Shown here: one piece after another, positions 15,266 through 23,385 of the stretch
Numbering within the stretch: position 1 is the stretch's first letter
Layout of the letters: every line of letters begins with the position of its first letter
Origin: Peterkaempfera griseoplana
Lineage (GTDB): Bacteria; Actinomycetota; Actinomycetes; Streptomycetales; Streptomycetaceae
Reading direction: 5' to 3'
DNA length: 36,344 nucleotides
Assembly: GCF_001418575.1 (NCBI RefSeq)
Contig: NZ_LIQR01000212.1
Coordinates: 1-36,344, forward strand
The notes under the pieces: model-generated
What the model saw: the letters and a program-made list of their open reading frames with translations, nothing else
Databases searched by the model: none
What the model was told of the DNA's origin: nothing
Translations under genes and position numbers: made by a program

Positions 15266-16117
15266 TCACAGTTGTCGCGCAATCGCACGGATGAAGTCAC
15301 GGGACTGCCGAGGCGGCAGGGCCAGCTCTTCCAACCAGTCCAACTGCGCTCGGTATTTCGCGAGTTGGCCTTCCGCGTGCAGGAACTCCGGCCCATGAGA
15401 GCTGTCCACCTGCACCGTGTCCAGTTGCGTGACAGGCCCTTCGGCATAGAGGACGTTCTGTCCTGCTCCGGGGAAGGCGCCGTGGCTGAACGGGACGACG
15501 AGCAGGGTGATGTTCTCGCGTTCGGACATGGTGAGGAGATGGTTCAGCTGCGCAAGGGTGACCGCGCGGCCCCCGAACTGCATGCGCAGTGCCGACTCGT
15601 GGACGACGGCCACATATGCGGGGGAGTCGTCGCGAGTGATTACGTGCTGACGTTCGGCGCGATGCGCGAGCCGCAGTCCGACCTCGTGTTCGGGCAGGGC
15701 TGGGACCACCACCCGGAAGACGGAGAGTGCATGATCCGACGTCTGGAGTAGGCCGGGGATGTGGACGGTGTTGGCGGTGCGCATCCGTACCGCGTAGGCC
15801 TCCAGCTCCGCGATGTCGAGCAGTCCCTGGGGCAGGCTGCCGCGGTAGCGCTCCCACCACCCCTTGCTGCTGGGCCGCGCCATCTCGATCAATGCGTCCA
15901 GGTAGCGCATGTCGGTGCAGTCGCAGTTGCAGGCCAGCGTGCGCAGCCGTTCGGCGCTGATGGGGCGACTGCCTGACTCCATGTTGGAGATCTTGCCGCG
16001 GTCGACCCCCAGCAGCCCGGCTGCGTACTCGGCGGACATCCCCGCCGAGACCCGCATTCTCCGCAGTTCGCTTCCCAGGCGCTTCTGCCGCTCGGTGAGA
16101 GCCGTCCTGACGGTCAT
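15266..16117 (-). CDS. Scr1-family (DUF5753) helix-turn-helix regulator
   Basis: This 283-residue DNA-binding protein has an N-terminal XRE-type helix-turn-helix at about residues 12-70 (LGSELRRMRVSAGMSAEYAA, LLGVDRGKISNMESGSRPIS). A C-terminal DUF5753 domain spans about 95-280, with the usual IPGLLQTSDHA, RQHVITRDDSP, VVHESALRMQFGG, NITLLVVPFSHGAFPG and DSSHGPEF strands. The family is called TA-system antitoxin-like but acts with DUF397 partners in Streptomyces. ATG 16117 has GGAAGGA at good spacing. It is divergent from an RsbW-like ATPase gene; the shared 272-bp spacer holds a perfect 12-bp palindrome that may be its autoregulatory site. Confidence 0.9.
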   Translation of the reverse strand: MTVRTALTERQKRLGSELRRMRVSAGMSAEYAAGLLGVDRGKISNMESGSRPISAERLRTLACNCDCTDMRYLDALIEMARPSSKGWWERYRGSLPQGLLDIAELEAYAVRMRTANTVHIPGLLQTSDHALSVFRVVVPALPEHEVGLRLAHRAERQHVITRDDSPAYVAVVHESALRMQFGGRAVTLAQLNHLLTMSERENITLLVVPFSHGAFPGAGQNVLYAEGPVTQLDTVQVDSSHGPEFLHAEGQLAKYRAQLDWLEELALPPRQSRDFIRAIARQL

Positions 16118-16389
16118 GCCGTTCCTTCCGTGCGACCCGGGAGCAGTCTCCCGCTGTGCGGGGCTGGTTCACCACTGACGGTTGAGTTGGCGTGAGTTAG
16201 TGGCAAATTTGCCCCGTGTGTGGATACGCTCAGTATTGCGGACCTTACACATGGCAACGTCGGAAGTGCACCGCGCGAGCATGCCCCCCTGCCCCGGGGC
16301 GGGTGTGCCCGCGCCGGGGAGGCAGGCCACCGGTGCGGCCGAGGCCTGCGTACACCCAGCAACCGTCGATCTCCTGCGAGGAGTCAGCC
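16118..16389. promoter_or_regulatory. Divergent regulatory spacer with 12-bp palindrome and GC hairpin
   Basis: The spacer between the Scr1-type regulator and the ATPase gene contains the perfect palindrome GGCAAATTTGCC (16202-16213), notably AT-rich for this DNA and about 85 bp before the regulator start. It also has a stem CCCCGGGGCGGG (16292-16303) / CCCGCGCCGGGG (16308-16319; 11 of 12 pairs, 4-nt loop) in the probable leader of the ATPase gene. No gene is seen. Confidence 0.5.
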
Positions 16390-16857
16390 ATGTCAGGATC
16401 TCCGCCGCCGTCCATGCGGTCCACACCCGGACTCCTCCCGCCGCGGACGCCGGCCGTACCCGTGGTCCCCGCCCACTGGAGCCTGCCGGCCGGTCCGGCG
16501 TCGGTAAGCCGTGCCCGGCGTGCCGTGTCGCAGGGCCTTCCGGACGGCTGTCCGCCCCGGCTCGCCGCCGATCTGACGCTGCTGGTCTCCGAACTCGTCA
16601 CCAACGCGGTCCGCCACGGCACCCGCCCCGGTGAGGAGGAGGTGATCGAAGTCGTTCTGTGGCCGAGCGACGGGCACTACTGGCTGGCCGTCTCCGACCC
16701 CGGCAGCCGGATGCCGGCGCTCGCAGCGCCCGGTCCCGGGGCCTGCGGCGGCCGGGGGCTGGTGCTGGTGGACGCGCTGTCCGCGGTGTGGGCCGTGGTG
16801 CCCCGCCGCACCTGCGGCAAGACCGTGGTCGCCGGTGTTCCGCTCCTCGGGGGCTGA
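16390..16857 (+). CDS. RsbW-like ATP-binding protein (HATPase_c_2)
   Basis: This 155-residue cytoplasmic protein has the GHKL ATPase fold of anti-sigma serine kinases. The N box LVSELVTNAVRHG supplies the conserved Glu and Asn, the G1 box is VSDPGSRMP, and the G2-like loop is GGRGLVLVDALS. The N-terminal ~35 residues are Pro-rich and probably disordered. ATG 16390 was chosen because GCGAGGAG at 16376-16383 precedes it; the frame is open further upstream. Such ATPases are repeatedly found beside Scr1/DUF397 pairs in streptomycetes, so the three genes 15059-16857 form a known type of regulatory cluster. The sigma factor or antagonist partner is not in the window. Confidence 0.87.
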   Translation: MSGSPPPSMRSTPGLLPPRTPAVPVVPAHWSLPAGPASVSRARRAVSQGLPDGCPPRLAADLTLLVSELVTNAVRHGTRPGEEEVIEVVLWPSDGHYWLAVSDPGSRMPALAAPGPGACGGRGLVLVDALSAVWAVVPRRTCGKTVVAGVPLLGG

Positions 16858-16927
16858 GGCCGCTTCGCGCGCGCACAGTGACCTGCTGACGACCCGTTGT
16901 CAGTGGTGGCGGATATGTTCTGCGGTC

Positions 16928-17938
16928 ATGAGGATCGTTGCAGCGAGGCTGCTGGCCAGGACCGTCCCGCTGATGTCGTCCCCGGCCGTGGTGCCGTCCG
17001 GGCCGGGCACCGGCGAGGCCGTGCGGCGCCTGGTGACGTGGCCGGTGGAGGGGAGACTCTACGGCTTCGACCTCGGTGCGGGCGGGGAGGAGGTGCCGCC
17101 GAGGGCCGAGTTCGTGCTGGGCGGGAGCGCGCGTGAAGCCCTGGGGGCCGTGGTGGCGCCCGACGGGAGCTGCGTGGTGCGGTGCTCGCAGACCGCGGTG
17201 GAGTGCGTGGGGGCGGACGGCGCGGAGCGGTGGCGGCTGGCGTTCGAGGCCCCGGCCCATTCCTCGGTGGGGTGGGTGGACTGCGAGTTCTCCTCCGACG
17301 GTGCCCAGGTGTGGGTCTACCGGCCCGACGCCATGCTGGGCCGGGGCGACGGGGGTGACCGCTGGCTGGTGCTGGACGCAGCCGACGGCCGGGTGCTGGC
17401 CGAGGCGCCGCTGCCCACCGTGGGCCAGGGGGCACGGCAGGTGATGCATCCCGACGGTCGCCATGTCCTGCTGGACGTGGGAGAGGGGCAGGACGGCGTC
17501 CAGCTGTTCCGCGGTGCGCTGGTGGGGGATCGGCTGGAGGTGCACGAGTACCCGTGGGACGACCGCTGCCTCGTCGATGTGTCGCCCGACGGACGGGAGT
17601 TCATGACGGTGGGCCATGGTGAGGACGACGCGGTCTTCCACGCCTTTCCCGACGGCGAGGAGCTGTGCAGCTTCGGCCTGGAGCGGTTCGTGTCGGAGGA
17701 CGAGGAAGAGGAGGAGCAGATCACCGTCGCCTGGAGCGGCGGATATCTCAACGAGGAGACCGCGGTGATCACCCTGGCCGGGGAGAGCGGGGACGCCGAG
17801 TGGACCAGGCACCAGGTGGTCGATCTGGCCAGTGGCGCGATCCTGGGTGAGATACCCGGGGAGCCCAGGCTGCTCGGTGACGGCACCTGGGTCGCCATGG
17901 ACGAGCAGGGGCGCCTGAACCACTGGGGTCTTCGCTGA
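16928..17938 (+). CDS. Predicted beta-propeller-like hypothetical protein
   Basis: This 336-residue protein has repeated short beta-strand blocks ending in propeller-like signatures: VVAPDGSCVVRC, CEFSSDGAQVWVYR, WLVLDAADGRVLAEA, VMHPDGRHVLLDV, VDVSPDGREFMTVG and HQVVDLASGAILGE. This suggests a WD40/YVTN-like or quinoprotein-like propeller. An acidic run (EDEEEEE) sits near residue 258. It has no clear signal peptide, although the first 16 residues (MRIVAARLLARTVPL) are basic and hydrophobic. The ATG at 16928 lacks a strong ribosome binding site, so the start is uncertain; residue 16 (MSSPAVV) is another choice. No partner is identifiable. Confidence 0.65.
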   Translation: MRIVAARLLARTVPLMSSPAVVPSGPGTGEAVRRLVTWPVEGRLYGFDLGAGGEEVPPRAEFVLGGSAREALGAVVAPDGSCVVRCSQTAVECVGADGAERWRLAFEAPAHSSVGWVDCEFSSDGAQVWVYRPDAMLGRGDGGDRWLVLDAADGRVLAEAPLPTVGQGARQVMHPDGRHVLLDVGEGQDGVQLFRGALVGDRLEVHEYPWDDRCLVDVSPDGREFMTVGHGEDDAVFHAFPDGEELCSFGLERFVSEDEEEEEQITVAWSGGYLNEETAVITLAGESGDAEWTRHQVVDLASGAILGEIPGEPRLLGDGTWVAMDEQGRLNHWGLR

Positions 17939-18047
17939 CGCAGCTTCAGGTGATGTCGGCCGGCCCGGAGCGATCGGACACGGGCGAGGTCGGCCGGTTT
18001 CCGTGGATCTGCCGTGGGCCCAGGTACTTGATGACCGGGCGAGAGAG

Positions 18048-18608
18048 TCAGCCGGAGGCCGGGGCCGAGGTGGACGCCGGTGACGCGGACGGGCCGGTGT
18101 CCAGCAGGATCCAGACGTCCGGCGGGAGGCCCGGCGGCGCCGGTGGGGGGACCGGCCGCTGCTCCTCGGACCAGGCGGTGCCGACGGCTGCGCCGGCCAC
18201 CTGCCGCCAGAAGCGGCCGGCACCCGCGTTGGCCTGCTGGAACGCGATGGCCCATGGGCCGGGCCGAGAGCGCAGCAGCTCCAGGGCGGCCCGCAGGCCG
18301 ACGCCGTGCCGGCGCAGCGCACGCACCACGAAGAAAGCCGAGATGGAGGTGGCCCCGTCGGGCAGCGGCCGGGTCAGGGCGAACCCGGCGAGGGTGGGCC
18401 CGTGGTGGATCAGTAGGGCCCGGCGGTCGGGTTCGCTGAAGAACAGCGGCAGCTGACGGAAGGTGAACAGCCCGTCGTCGCCGGGAAGGTGCCCCAGGAA
18501 CTCGGACATGTCATGCCGATAGAGCTGGACCAGCCGCTCGATCACCGGCCGTTGCTCCGGACCGGCCTCGCGCACCGTCACCGCGGGGGACCCTGCTGCC
18601 GTATCCAT
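18048..18608 (-). CDS. GNAT-family N-acetyltransferase
   Basis: This 186-residue protein has the GNAT fold: an N-terminal REAGPEQRPVIERLVQLYRHD strand/helix, the beta-4 strand SISAFFVVRALRRHGVGLRAA that forms the acetyl-CoA pyrophosphate loop (motif A, here RRHGVG), and the later WAIAFQQANAGAGRFWRQVAG segment typical of motif B. The acceptor substrate is unknown. The last ~20 residues are a Ser/Ala/Pro-rich tail. ATG 18608 has AAGGA nine nt upstream. It stands alone, convergent with the beta-propeller gene. Confidence 0.82.
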   Translation of the reverse strand: MDTAAGSPAVTVREAGPEQRPVIERLVQLYRHDMSEFLGHLPGDDGLFTFRQLPLFFSEPDRRALLIHHGPTLAGFALTRPLPDGATSISAFFVVRALRRHGVGLRAALELLRSRPGPWAIAFQQANAGAGRFWRQVAGAAVGTAWSEEQRPVPPPAPPGLPPDVWILLDTGPSASPASTSAPASG

Positions 18609-18878
18609 CCGCCCATCCTTGCAGGCGGCCCGGCCCCCGGTGCCGCTCGGTCCGCCTGGCCCCTCGTCACCCGGGCCGGAGCCGGTCGGCGGGCGGCGGG
18701 GACGCGTCCACGTGCGGTTCGCACTCGGAGCGCCGCCGCGCCGTACGGGCGGTTCGCAGACAGCTGTGGAAACCGCTGAACCCGCTGAACTGGGCTGAAG
18801 CCGGGGACCGCCCGTCCGGCCCCGCCTCCCGGCCGTCTAGCCTTGGCCAGTCAAAAGGACCACGGGGACAGGAGTGAC
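18609..18878. promoter_or_regulatory. Upstream region of the T7SS-like operon
   Basis: This 270-bp divergent gap has no gene that I can support. It contains a perfect tandem duplication of CCGCTGAAC (18773-18781 and 18782-18790), followed by a related CTGAACTGGGCTGAAG stretch. It presumably carries the promoter of the four-gene operon starting at 18879. Confidence 0.35.
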
Positions 18879-19178
18879 ATGGGGGACTTCTTCTCAGTTG
18901 AACTGCAGAGCCTCGACAAACTGCTGCAGCAACTGCACTCGAGTCAGGACGAGCTGCGGACCGCGCTGAACGCGCTCCGTGACACCGGGGTGCGGACCAC
19001 CGGCAGCTCGGCGCTCGACCATGCCTGCGACGAGTTCCATGACAGCTGGGACGACGCGATCAAGAAGATCGCGGAAGGGACCGAGCAGATCGAGTCCGGT
19101 CTGCAACTGGTCTGCAGGACCTACGGGGAGACCGAGCAGGCTCTCGCCCAGGCGATGAAGGGCGGGGAGGGGGCATGA
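18879..19178 (+). CDS. WXG100-like small protein
   Basis: This 99-residue, almost entirely helical protein (LQSLDKLLQQLHSSQDELRT, LDHACDEFHDSWDDAIKKIA, EQIESGLQLVCRTYGETEQA) has the length and helix-turn-helix layout of WXG100/ESX substrates, with a central W. The strict WxG turn is replaced by WDD. It is expected to form a helical hairpin and pair with a partner for type VII secretion or act as its companion. ATG 18879 follows GGAG (18871-18874); the frame is open upstream but starts there lack a ribosome binding site. Its stop overlaps the next start (ATGA), so it is the first gene of a coupled operon. Confidence 0.78.
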   Translation: MGDFFSVELQSLDKLLQQLHSSQDELRTALNALRDTGVRTTGSSALDHACDEFHDSWDDAIKKIAEGTEQIESGLQLVCRTYGETEQALAQAMKGGEGA

Positions 19179-20464
19179 GCGACAGCGCGTTCCCCGCACT
19201 CGGCTTCGACCCCGCACCCGGTGACACCGGCAATGTGGACCAGCTGGTCGACCGGCTCAACCGGGCCGCCGGAGCCCTCAGCGGCGCCCATCAGCTGCTG
19301 ACCTCGGTCGCCTCCGGCGGATCCACCTGGGAGGGCGAGGCCGCCAGGGCCTTCGCCGGCAAGGTCGGCGAGCTGCCCGGCTATCTGGACGACAGCGCCC
19401 AGGCGGTGAAGGAGGCGTCCGCTCAACTGGGCGGCTGGAGCCTGACGCTGGCCTCGTACCAGGAGACCGCCCGCCGCTACGAGCAGCAGGCCGCCGAGGC
19501 CCGTCAGAAGCTGCAGGACGCCGAGACCCGGGTCGACCAGGCCACCGGCGCCTACAACCAGGCGGCCGACAACCCCGCCTTCGGTCTCCAGGGCCGCTTC
19601 TACAGCGACGCCTCGGAACTGGCCGCCGCCCAGCAGCAGTTGGACGCCGCCCAGAAGACCGTGGACGAGGCCGCCGGCAGGCTGGACGCGGCCAAGGGAC
19701 AGCTCTCGGAGATCCAGGACGAACTGGACGCGGTCATCAAGCAGGCCAAGGAGCTGCTGGAGCACCACCAGGACGACGCGGGCAAGGTGGCCAAGTCGCT
19801 GCGCAAGGCGACCAAGGGTGCCCCCAGCACCAGTATCTGGGACAAGCTGGGTGATGCCTTCCAGCGCATCGGCCACAAGATCAAGGACTGGGCCACCGAG
19901 CACGCCGACCTGCTGAAGAAGATCGGCGACATCGCTTCCGCCGCCTCCGCGGTCCTGGGCATCGCGGCCCTGGCGACCGTGTGGTGCCCGCCGCTGTCCG
20001 GTGCGCTGGCCGGTGCCGCAGCGGGGGCCTCGGTGGTCGCCCTGGGGGCGCACGGCCTCGCCAAGCTGGGCGGCGCGGACGTGAAGTGGTCGACGCTGAT
20101 CGGCGACGGCATCGGCGCCTTCCCCTTCGGCAAGACCGTGGGCATCGCGGGCAAGGGCGTCACCGCGGCGAGCAGGGCGCTCAAGCTGGGCAGGGTCGCG
20201 GGCAGCGGCCGGATCCTCAACGCCACCGGCGGCCTGCTGAAGTCCCACATCCTCGACGGCGGCATCGCCAACAAGGTGATCAGCAAGACGCTCGCCAGAA
20301 CCCCGGTCAGCAAGCTGCCCAGCTTCGCCGCGCACCTCGGTGAGGACGGCGTCCTCAAGACCGAGTCCTGGTGGTCGCGCGGCGTCCAGCTCGGCTACAA
20401 GGTGCCGCTCGCGGGTCTCAGCGTGCCGCGGGCCGTCCGGGAACTCAACGGTGATGCCGCATGA
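19175..20464 (+). CDS. Putative T7SS-secreted protein (WXG/LXG-like), no recognised toxin domain
   Basis: This is a 429-residue protein. The N-terminal ~100 residues resemble the helical targeting domain of actinobacterial T7SS-secreted proteins, with the motif GGSTWEGEAARAFAGKV supplying WEG. Residues about 100-225 form long coiled-coil-like helices (EQQAAEARQKLQDAETRVDQ, QQQLDAAQKTVDEAAGRLDA). Residues about 250-300 are hydrophobic and Ala/Gly-rich (ASAASAVLGIAALATVW, LAGAAAGASVVALGAHGLA), like a pre-toxin or membrane-inserting segment. The remaining C-terminal ~130 residues match no toxin family that I know and contain no obvious catalytic motif. It overlaps both neighbours by 4 bp (ATGA). 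No secretion ATPase or EccC-type gene is nearby. Confidence 0.75.
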   Translation: MSDSAFPALGFDPAPGDTGNVDQLVDRLNRAAGALSGAHQLLTSVASGGSTWEGEAARAFAGKVGELPGYLDDSAQAVKEASAQLGGWSLTLASYQETARRYEQQAAEARQKLQDAETRVDQATGAYNQAADNPAFGLQGRFYSDASELAAAQQQLDAAQKTVDEAAGRLDAAKGQLSEIQDELDAVIKQAKELLEHHQDDAGKVAKSLRKATKGAPSTSIWDKLGDAFQRIGHKIKDWATEHADLLKKIGDIASAASAVLGIAALATVWCPPLSGALAGAAAGASVVALGAHGLAKLGGADVKWSTLIGDGIGAFPFGKTVGIAGKGVTAASRALKLGRVAGSGRILNATGGLLKSHILDGGIANKVISKTLARTPVSKLPSFAAHLGEDGVLKTESWWSRGVQLGYKVPLAGLSVPRAVRELNGDAA

Positions 20465-21171
20465 CCACAGCCACAGACGACCGGGTCGAGCCGGGCGATC
20501 CCGCCGAGCCCGTCGACCCGGGCGACCCGGGCCCCCGGCTGAGCTGGCGGCCCCCCGTGCACTTCCACTCGCTGGGCCTGGAACTGCCCGAGGAGGAGCG
20601 CCCGGCCCATCTGGCCGAGATCGCCGCGGAGATCTGGTCCGGTGGCACCGAGTACCAGCGCACCACCGTCCGCGGCTGGTACGAGGACATCGCCGCTGCC
20701 GCGGCCGAGGACGGCGCGGAGTACGCGGGTCTGTACATCGGCGGCACCGACGACGACCGGCTCACCACCGCCACCCTGGTCGTCCGTACCGACCCGGCCC
20801 ACACCGGTGAGCCGGACGCCGTGGCCGCCGCACTGGAGGAGCTGCTCTCCAACGACTCGGCCAACCATGTCTTCCGCCAGGAGGCCCCGGCCGGACCGGT
20901 CGTGGTGGTGGTCTCGGGCCTGCTGGTGTCGCTGCCGGACGAGGAGACCGGCGACCGGGTGGAGCTGCCGCTCTGCACCGTCACGGCGCACCTGCCCGTC
21001 GCCGGGGCGGACCTGCTGCTGACCATGCAGCTGAGCACCCCCTCGGCCGCCGAGCTTCCGGACTACATGGCGCTGCTCGCGGGCACCGTGGAGACCGTGA
21101 GCTACGGGGAGGAGTCGGCCGGGGCCGCGGGGTCCGCCCTGGCCGCGGGTATCGAGGAGGCGTTCGGATGA
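20461..21171 (+). CDS. Hypothetical partner protein of the T7SS-like operon (236 aa)
   Basis: The product is a soluble acidic protein with a Pro/Asp-rich N-terminal 30 residues and an alternating alpha/beta pattern thereafter: EYAGLYIGGTDDDRLTTATLV, PAGPVVVVVSGLLVSLPD, LCTVTAHLPVAGADLLLTMQ and LPDYMALLAGTVETVSY. The last two strands and the final helix recall PsbP/Mog1-like or ESX chaperone-like folds, but I cannot place it in a family. It starts in an ATGA overlap with the upstream secreted-protein gene and ends in another with the next gene, so it is obligately co-expressed. A role as chaperone, immunity or export adaptor for the upstream product is inference from position only. Confidence 0.7.
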   Translation: MTTATDDRVEPGDPAEPVDPGDPGPRLSWRPPVHFHSLGLELPEEERPAHLAEIAAEIWSGGTEYQRTTVRGWYEDIAAAAAEDGAEYAGLYIGGTDDDRLTTATLVVRTDPAHTGEPDAVAAALEELLSNDSANHVFRQEAPAGPVVVVVSGLLVSLPDEETGDRVELPLCTVTAHLPVAGADLLLTMQLSTPSAAELPDYMALLAGTVETVSYGEESAGAAGSALAAGIEEAFG

Positions 21172-21713
21172 CCGGCCGGTACCCGGGGCAGCCGCCCGTT
21201 CCTCCCGCGGTGCAGGCCTACGGGGCCCCTCCCGAGGTGCCCGAGCAGCCCCAGTCCCGGCGGTCCGCCGTGGGTGTCTGGCTGCAGATGCTGCTGCAGC
21301 CGCTGTGGCTGCTGCCGTACTTCGCGGTCGCGTACGTCGGCGAGGAGAGCGGGATCCGGGAGGGCATGTTCGACCGGATGCTCTGGCATGTCCTCACTGT
21401 GCGGCGGCTGCGGCTGGAGCGCCGCGGCACCGCCGAGGAGTGGGAGCGGTGGCTGGACGAGCGGCTGGCCGCGGTGGGCGACGCCGAGGTGCGGGCCGAG
21501 CGGCTGCGCCGGCGCGGCACGGAGCGGGACGTCCGCAAGTACGGCGCGCCCCGGGGCGCCACCGTCGTCGTCCAGCGCCGCTACTACCGCGGCATCGGCC
21601 CCCGGGGTGCGGCAGCCGTCGCCCAGCGCCGTGCCTGGGCGGTGGACTGGGCGGCCTCGTCCGAGCCGTACCGCAGACTGACCCTGCGCTACTACGGCCC
21701 GTACGAGACGTAG
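21168..21713 (+). CDS. Hypothetical protein with one hydrophobic segment, last gene of the T7SS-like operon
   Basis: This 181-residue basic protein has a proline-rich N-terminus (about residues 1-30), a single hydrophobic stretch at about 36-57 (VGVWLQMLLQPLWLLPYFAVAY) that may be a membrane helix or re-entrant segment, and an Arg-rich helical/beta C-terminal region (VRRLRLERRGTAEEWERWLD, VVVQRRYYRGIGPRG). I do not recognise the family. It begins at an ATGA overlap with the preceding gene. Its association with membrane and its position suggest that it supports or neutralises the secreted-like protein, but nothing in the sequence proves that. Confidence 0.7.
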   Translation: MTGRYPGQPPVPPAVQAYGAPPEVPEQPQSRRSAVGVWLQMLLQPLWLLPYFAVAYVGEESGIREGMFDRMLWHVLTVRRLRLERRGTAEEWERWLDERLAAVGDAEVRAERLRRRGTERDVRKYGAPRGATVVVQRRYYRGIGPRGAAAVAQRRAWAVDWAASSEPYRRLTLRYYGPYET

Positions 21714-21724
21714 CCGCCGCGCGT

Positions 21725-21748
21725 CCGCAGCACCGCAGCACCGCAGCA
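21725..21748. repeat. Three tandem CCGCAGCA units
   Basis: Three perfect 8-bp units lie 12 bp after the operon's last stop. Nearby, at about 21790-21832, GGCCGTC TGT GACGGCC sits inside a longer GC-rich dyad that could terminate both this operon and the convergent transporter gene. Confidence 0.5.
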
Positions 21749-21839
21749 CCGCACCTGGCGGTCCGGCCCGTCCCGCCGGCCCCTCCCACGACGGTGCCCG
21801 GGCCGTCTGTGACGGCCACGGGCCCGTGCGGCGGGGCGG

Positions 21840-23273
21840 TCAGCCGCTGGTGGCGCGGTTGTGCAGGCGGGGCAGGCTGGGGCGGCGCGGTGGGCGTGCG
21901 GCGTCGTCCGGCCGGCGGAGCGTCAGCGCATGGAGTGCGGAGAGCAGGGCGAGGGCGGAGAGCACCAGGTAGACGGTGCGGTAGGAGGAGAGCGGCGGCT
22001 CGGCGGCCGGTGCGGTGGTGGTGGACAGCAGCAGGGTGGCGACCAGGGCGGGCGCCATGGCCATGGAGAGCTGCCGGATGACGCTGCTGACGGTGGACGC
22101 CTGCCCCACGTCGGACTTGGCGATGGTGCTGAACGAGGCCACGGTGGTGGGCATGAAGACCGCGCCCATACCGAGGCCCAGCAGGAACATGTAGAGCCGG
22201 AAGGTCCACAGGCTGGTGTGCAGGTCGCAGGTGGACATCACGGCGAGGACGGCGGCGACGCAGAAGAGCCCCCCGGCGATGATGGGGCGGGGACCGGTCC
22301 GCTCGTACAGCCGGGAGACCAGCTGCACGGTGAGCAGCACCCCGATCGCCTCGGTGAAGGTGCTGGTGCCGGACTCCAGCGCGGAGACGCCCTGGGCCTC
22401 CTGGAGGAAGAGCGGGGCCATGTACATCGCCCCCATGAAGGGGATCAGGCCGATCAGGTTGACCACGTTGGTTCCGCGGAAGAGCGGGTTGCGGAGCAGC
22501 CGCAGCCGCAGCAGCGGCTCGGCCCGGCGCAGTTCCACGGCGATGGTGGCGGCCAGCAGGACGGCCCCTGCGGCGAGGGAGCCCGCGATGGCGGGGCTGG
22601 ACCAGCCGCGCTGGGCGCCGTCGCACACCCCGAACATCAGCAGGGAGATCGCGGAGGCCGAGAGCAGCAGTCCGGCGACGTCGAAGCGGCCGGGGGCCTC
22701 CTCGCGGGAGTTCTCCAGGAAGAGCAGGCCGAAGAGGACGGCGGCGGCGCCGAAGGGCAGGTTGACGTAGAACACCCACCGCCAGGAGAAGGAGTCCACC
22801 AGGAAGCCGCCCAGCATGGGGGCCACGGAGGGGGCGACCTGCTGGGGCAGGGTCATCACCCGGGAGGCCCGGAGCCGCTCCTCCGCGGTGAAGGTGCGGA
22901 ACAGCATGGCGCCGACCACGGGGGTGAGCAGTCCGCCGGAGAGGCCCTGCAGTCCGCGGAAGACGACCAGCTGGCCGATGCCGCCGGCCAGGCCGCACAG
23001 CGCGGAGGACAGGGTGAACAGGCCCATGGCGCCCAGCAGCACCGGCTTGCCGCCGAAGCGGTCGCCGAGCCAGCCGGACACCGGGATGATCAGGCCGACG
23101 CAGACCGGGTAGACCACGACGACGCTGTCGATACCGGCGGCCTGCGTGTGGAACTGACGGGCGATCGAGGGAAGGGCCACCGTGGTGATGGCACCGTCCA
23201 TGACCACCAGGAAAAGAGTGGCGACAAACATCACCGGGACGACCAGACGCTGGCTGATCCGGTAGCGGGACAT
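21840..23273 (-). CDS. MFS drug efflux transporter, DHA2 (EmrB/QacA-like)
   Basis: This 477-residue integral membrane protein is predicted to have about 14 transmembrane helices. Motif A appears as GWLGDRFGGKPVL, motif B/C-like text as FRGLQGLSGGLLTPVVG, and the typical WRWVFYVNLPFG follows the sixth helix. It is a proton-driven exporter by family. ATG 23273 has GAAGGA at good spacing. It is divergent from a marR gene, and two adjacent palindromes overlap its likely promoter, so repression by the MarR protein is expected. The substrate is unknown. The C-terminal tail is Arg/Pro-rich and cytoplasmic. Confidence 0.9.
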   Translation of the reverse strand: MSRYRISQRLVVPVMFVATLFLVVMDGAITTVALPSIARQFHTQAAGIDSVVVVYPVCVGLIIPVSGWLGDRFGGKPVLLGAMGLFTLSSALCGLAGGIGQLVVFRGLQGLSGGLLTPVVGAMLFRTFTAEERLRASRVMTLPQQVAPSVAPMLGGFLVDSFSWRWVFYVNLPFGAAAVLFGLLFLENSREEAPGRFDVAGLLLSASAISLLMFGVCDGAQRGWSSPAIAGSLAAGAVLLAATIAVELRRAEPLLRLRLLRNPLFRGTNVVNLIGLIPFMGAMYMAPLFLQEAQGVSALESGTSTFTEAIGVLLTVQLVSRLYERTGPRPIIAGGLFCVAAVLAVMSTCDLHTSLWTFRLYMFLLGLGMGAVFMPTTVASFSTIAKSDVGQASTVSSVIRQLSMAMAPALVATLLLSTTTAPAAEPPLSSYRTVYLVLSALALLSALHALTLRRPDDAARPPRRPSLPRLHNRATSG

Positions 23274-23295
23274 CGTCTTCCTTCGGGAGGTGGGA

Positions 23296-23330
23296 TATGC
23301 TGAGCATACTCACTATGAGTCGACACACAA
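23296..23330 (-). promoter_or_regulatory. DHA2 transporter promoter with twin 13-bp palindromes (MarR operator candidate)
   Basis: TATGCTGAGCATA (23296-23308) and ACTCACTATGAGT (23308-23320) are perfect 5-bp-arm dyads sharing one base. On the minus strand, a -35 TTGTGT (23325-23330) and -10 TATGCT (23303-23308) with a 16-bp spacer would place the dyads over the -10 and spacer of the transporter promoter. The AT-rich character stands out. Confidence 0.6.
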
Positions 23331-23385
23331 CCGCGCGGTCGGGGGTGGCCGGATCTGGACGGCCGGGCGGAGGCAAGGGAGTGCC

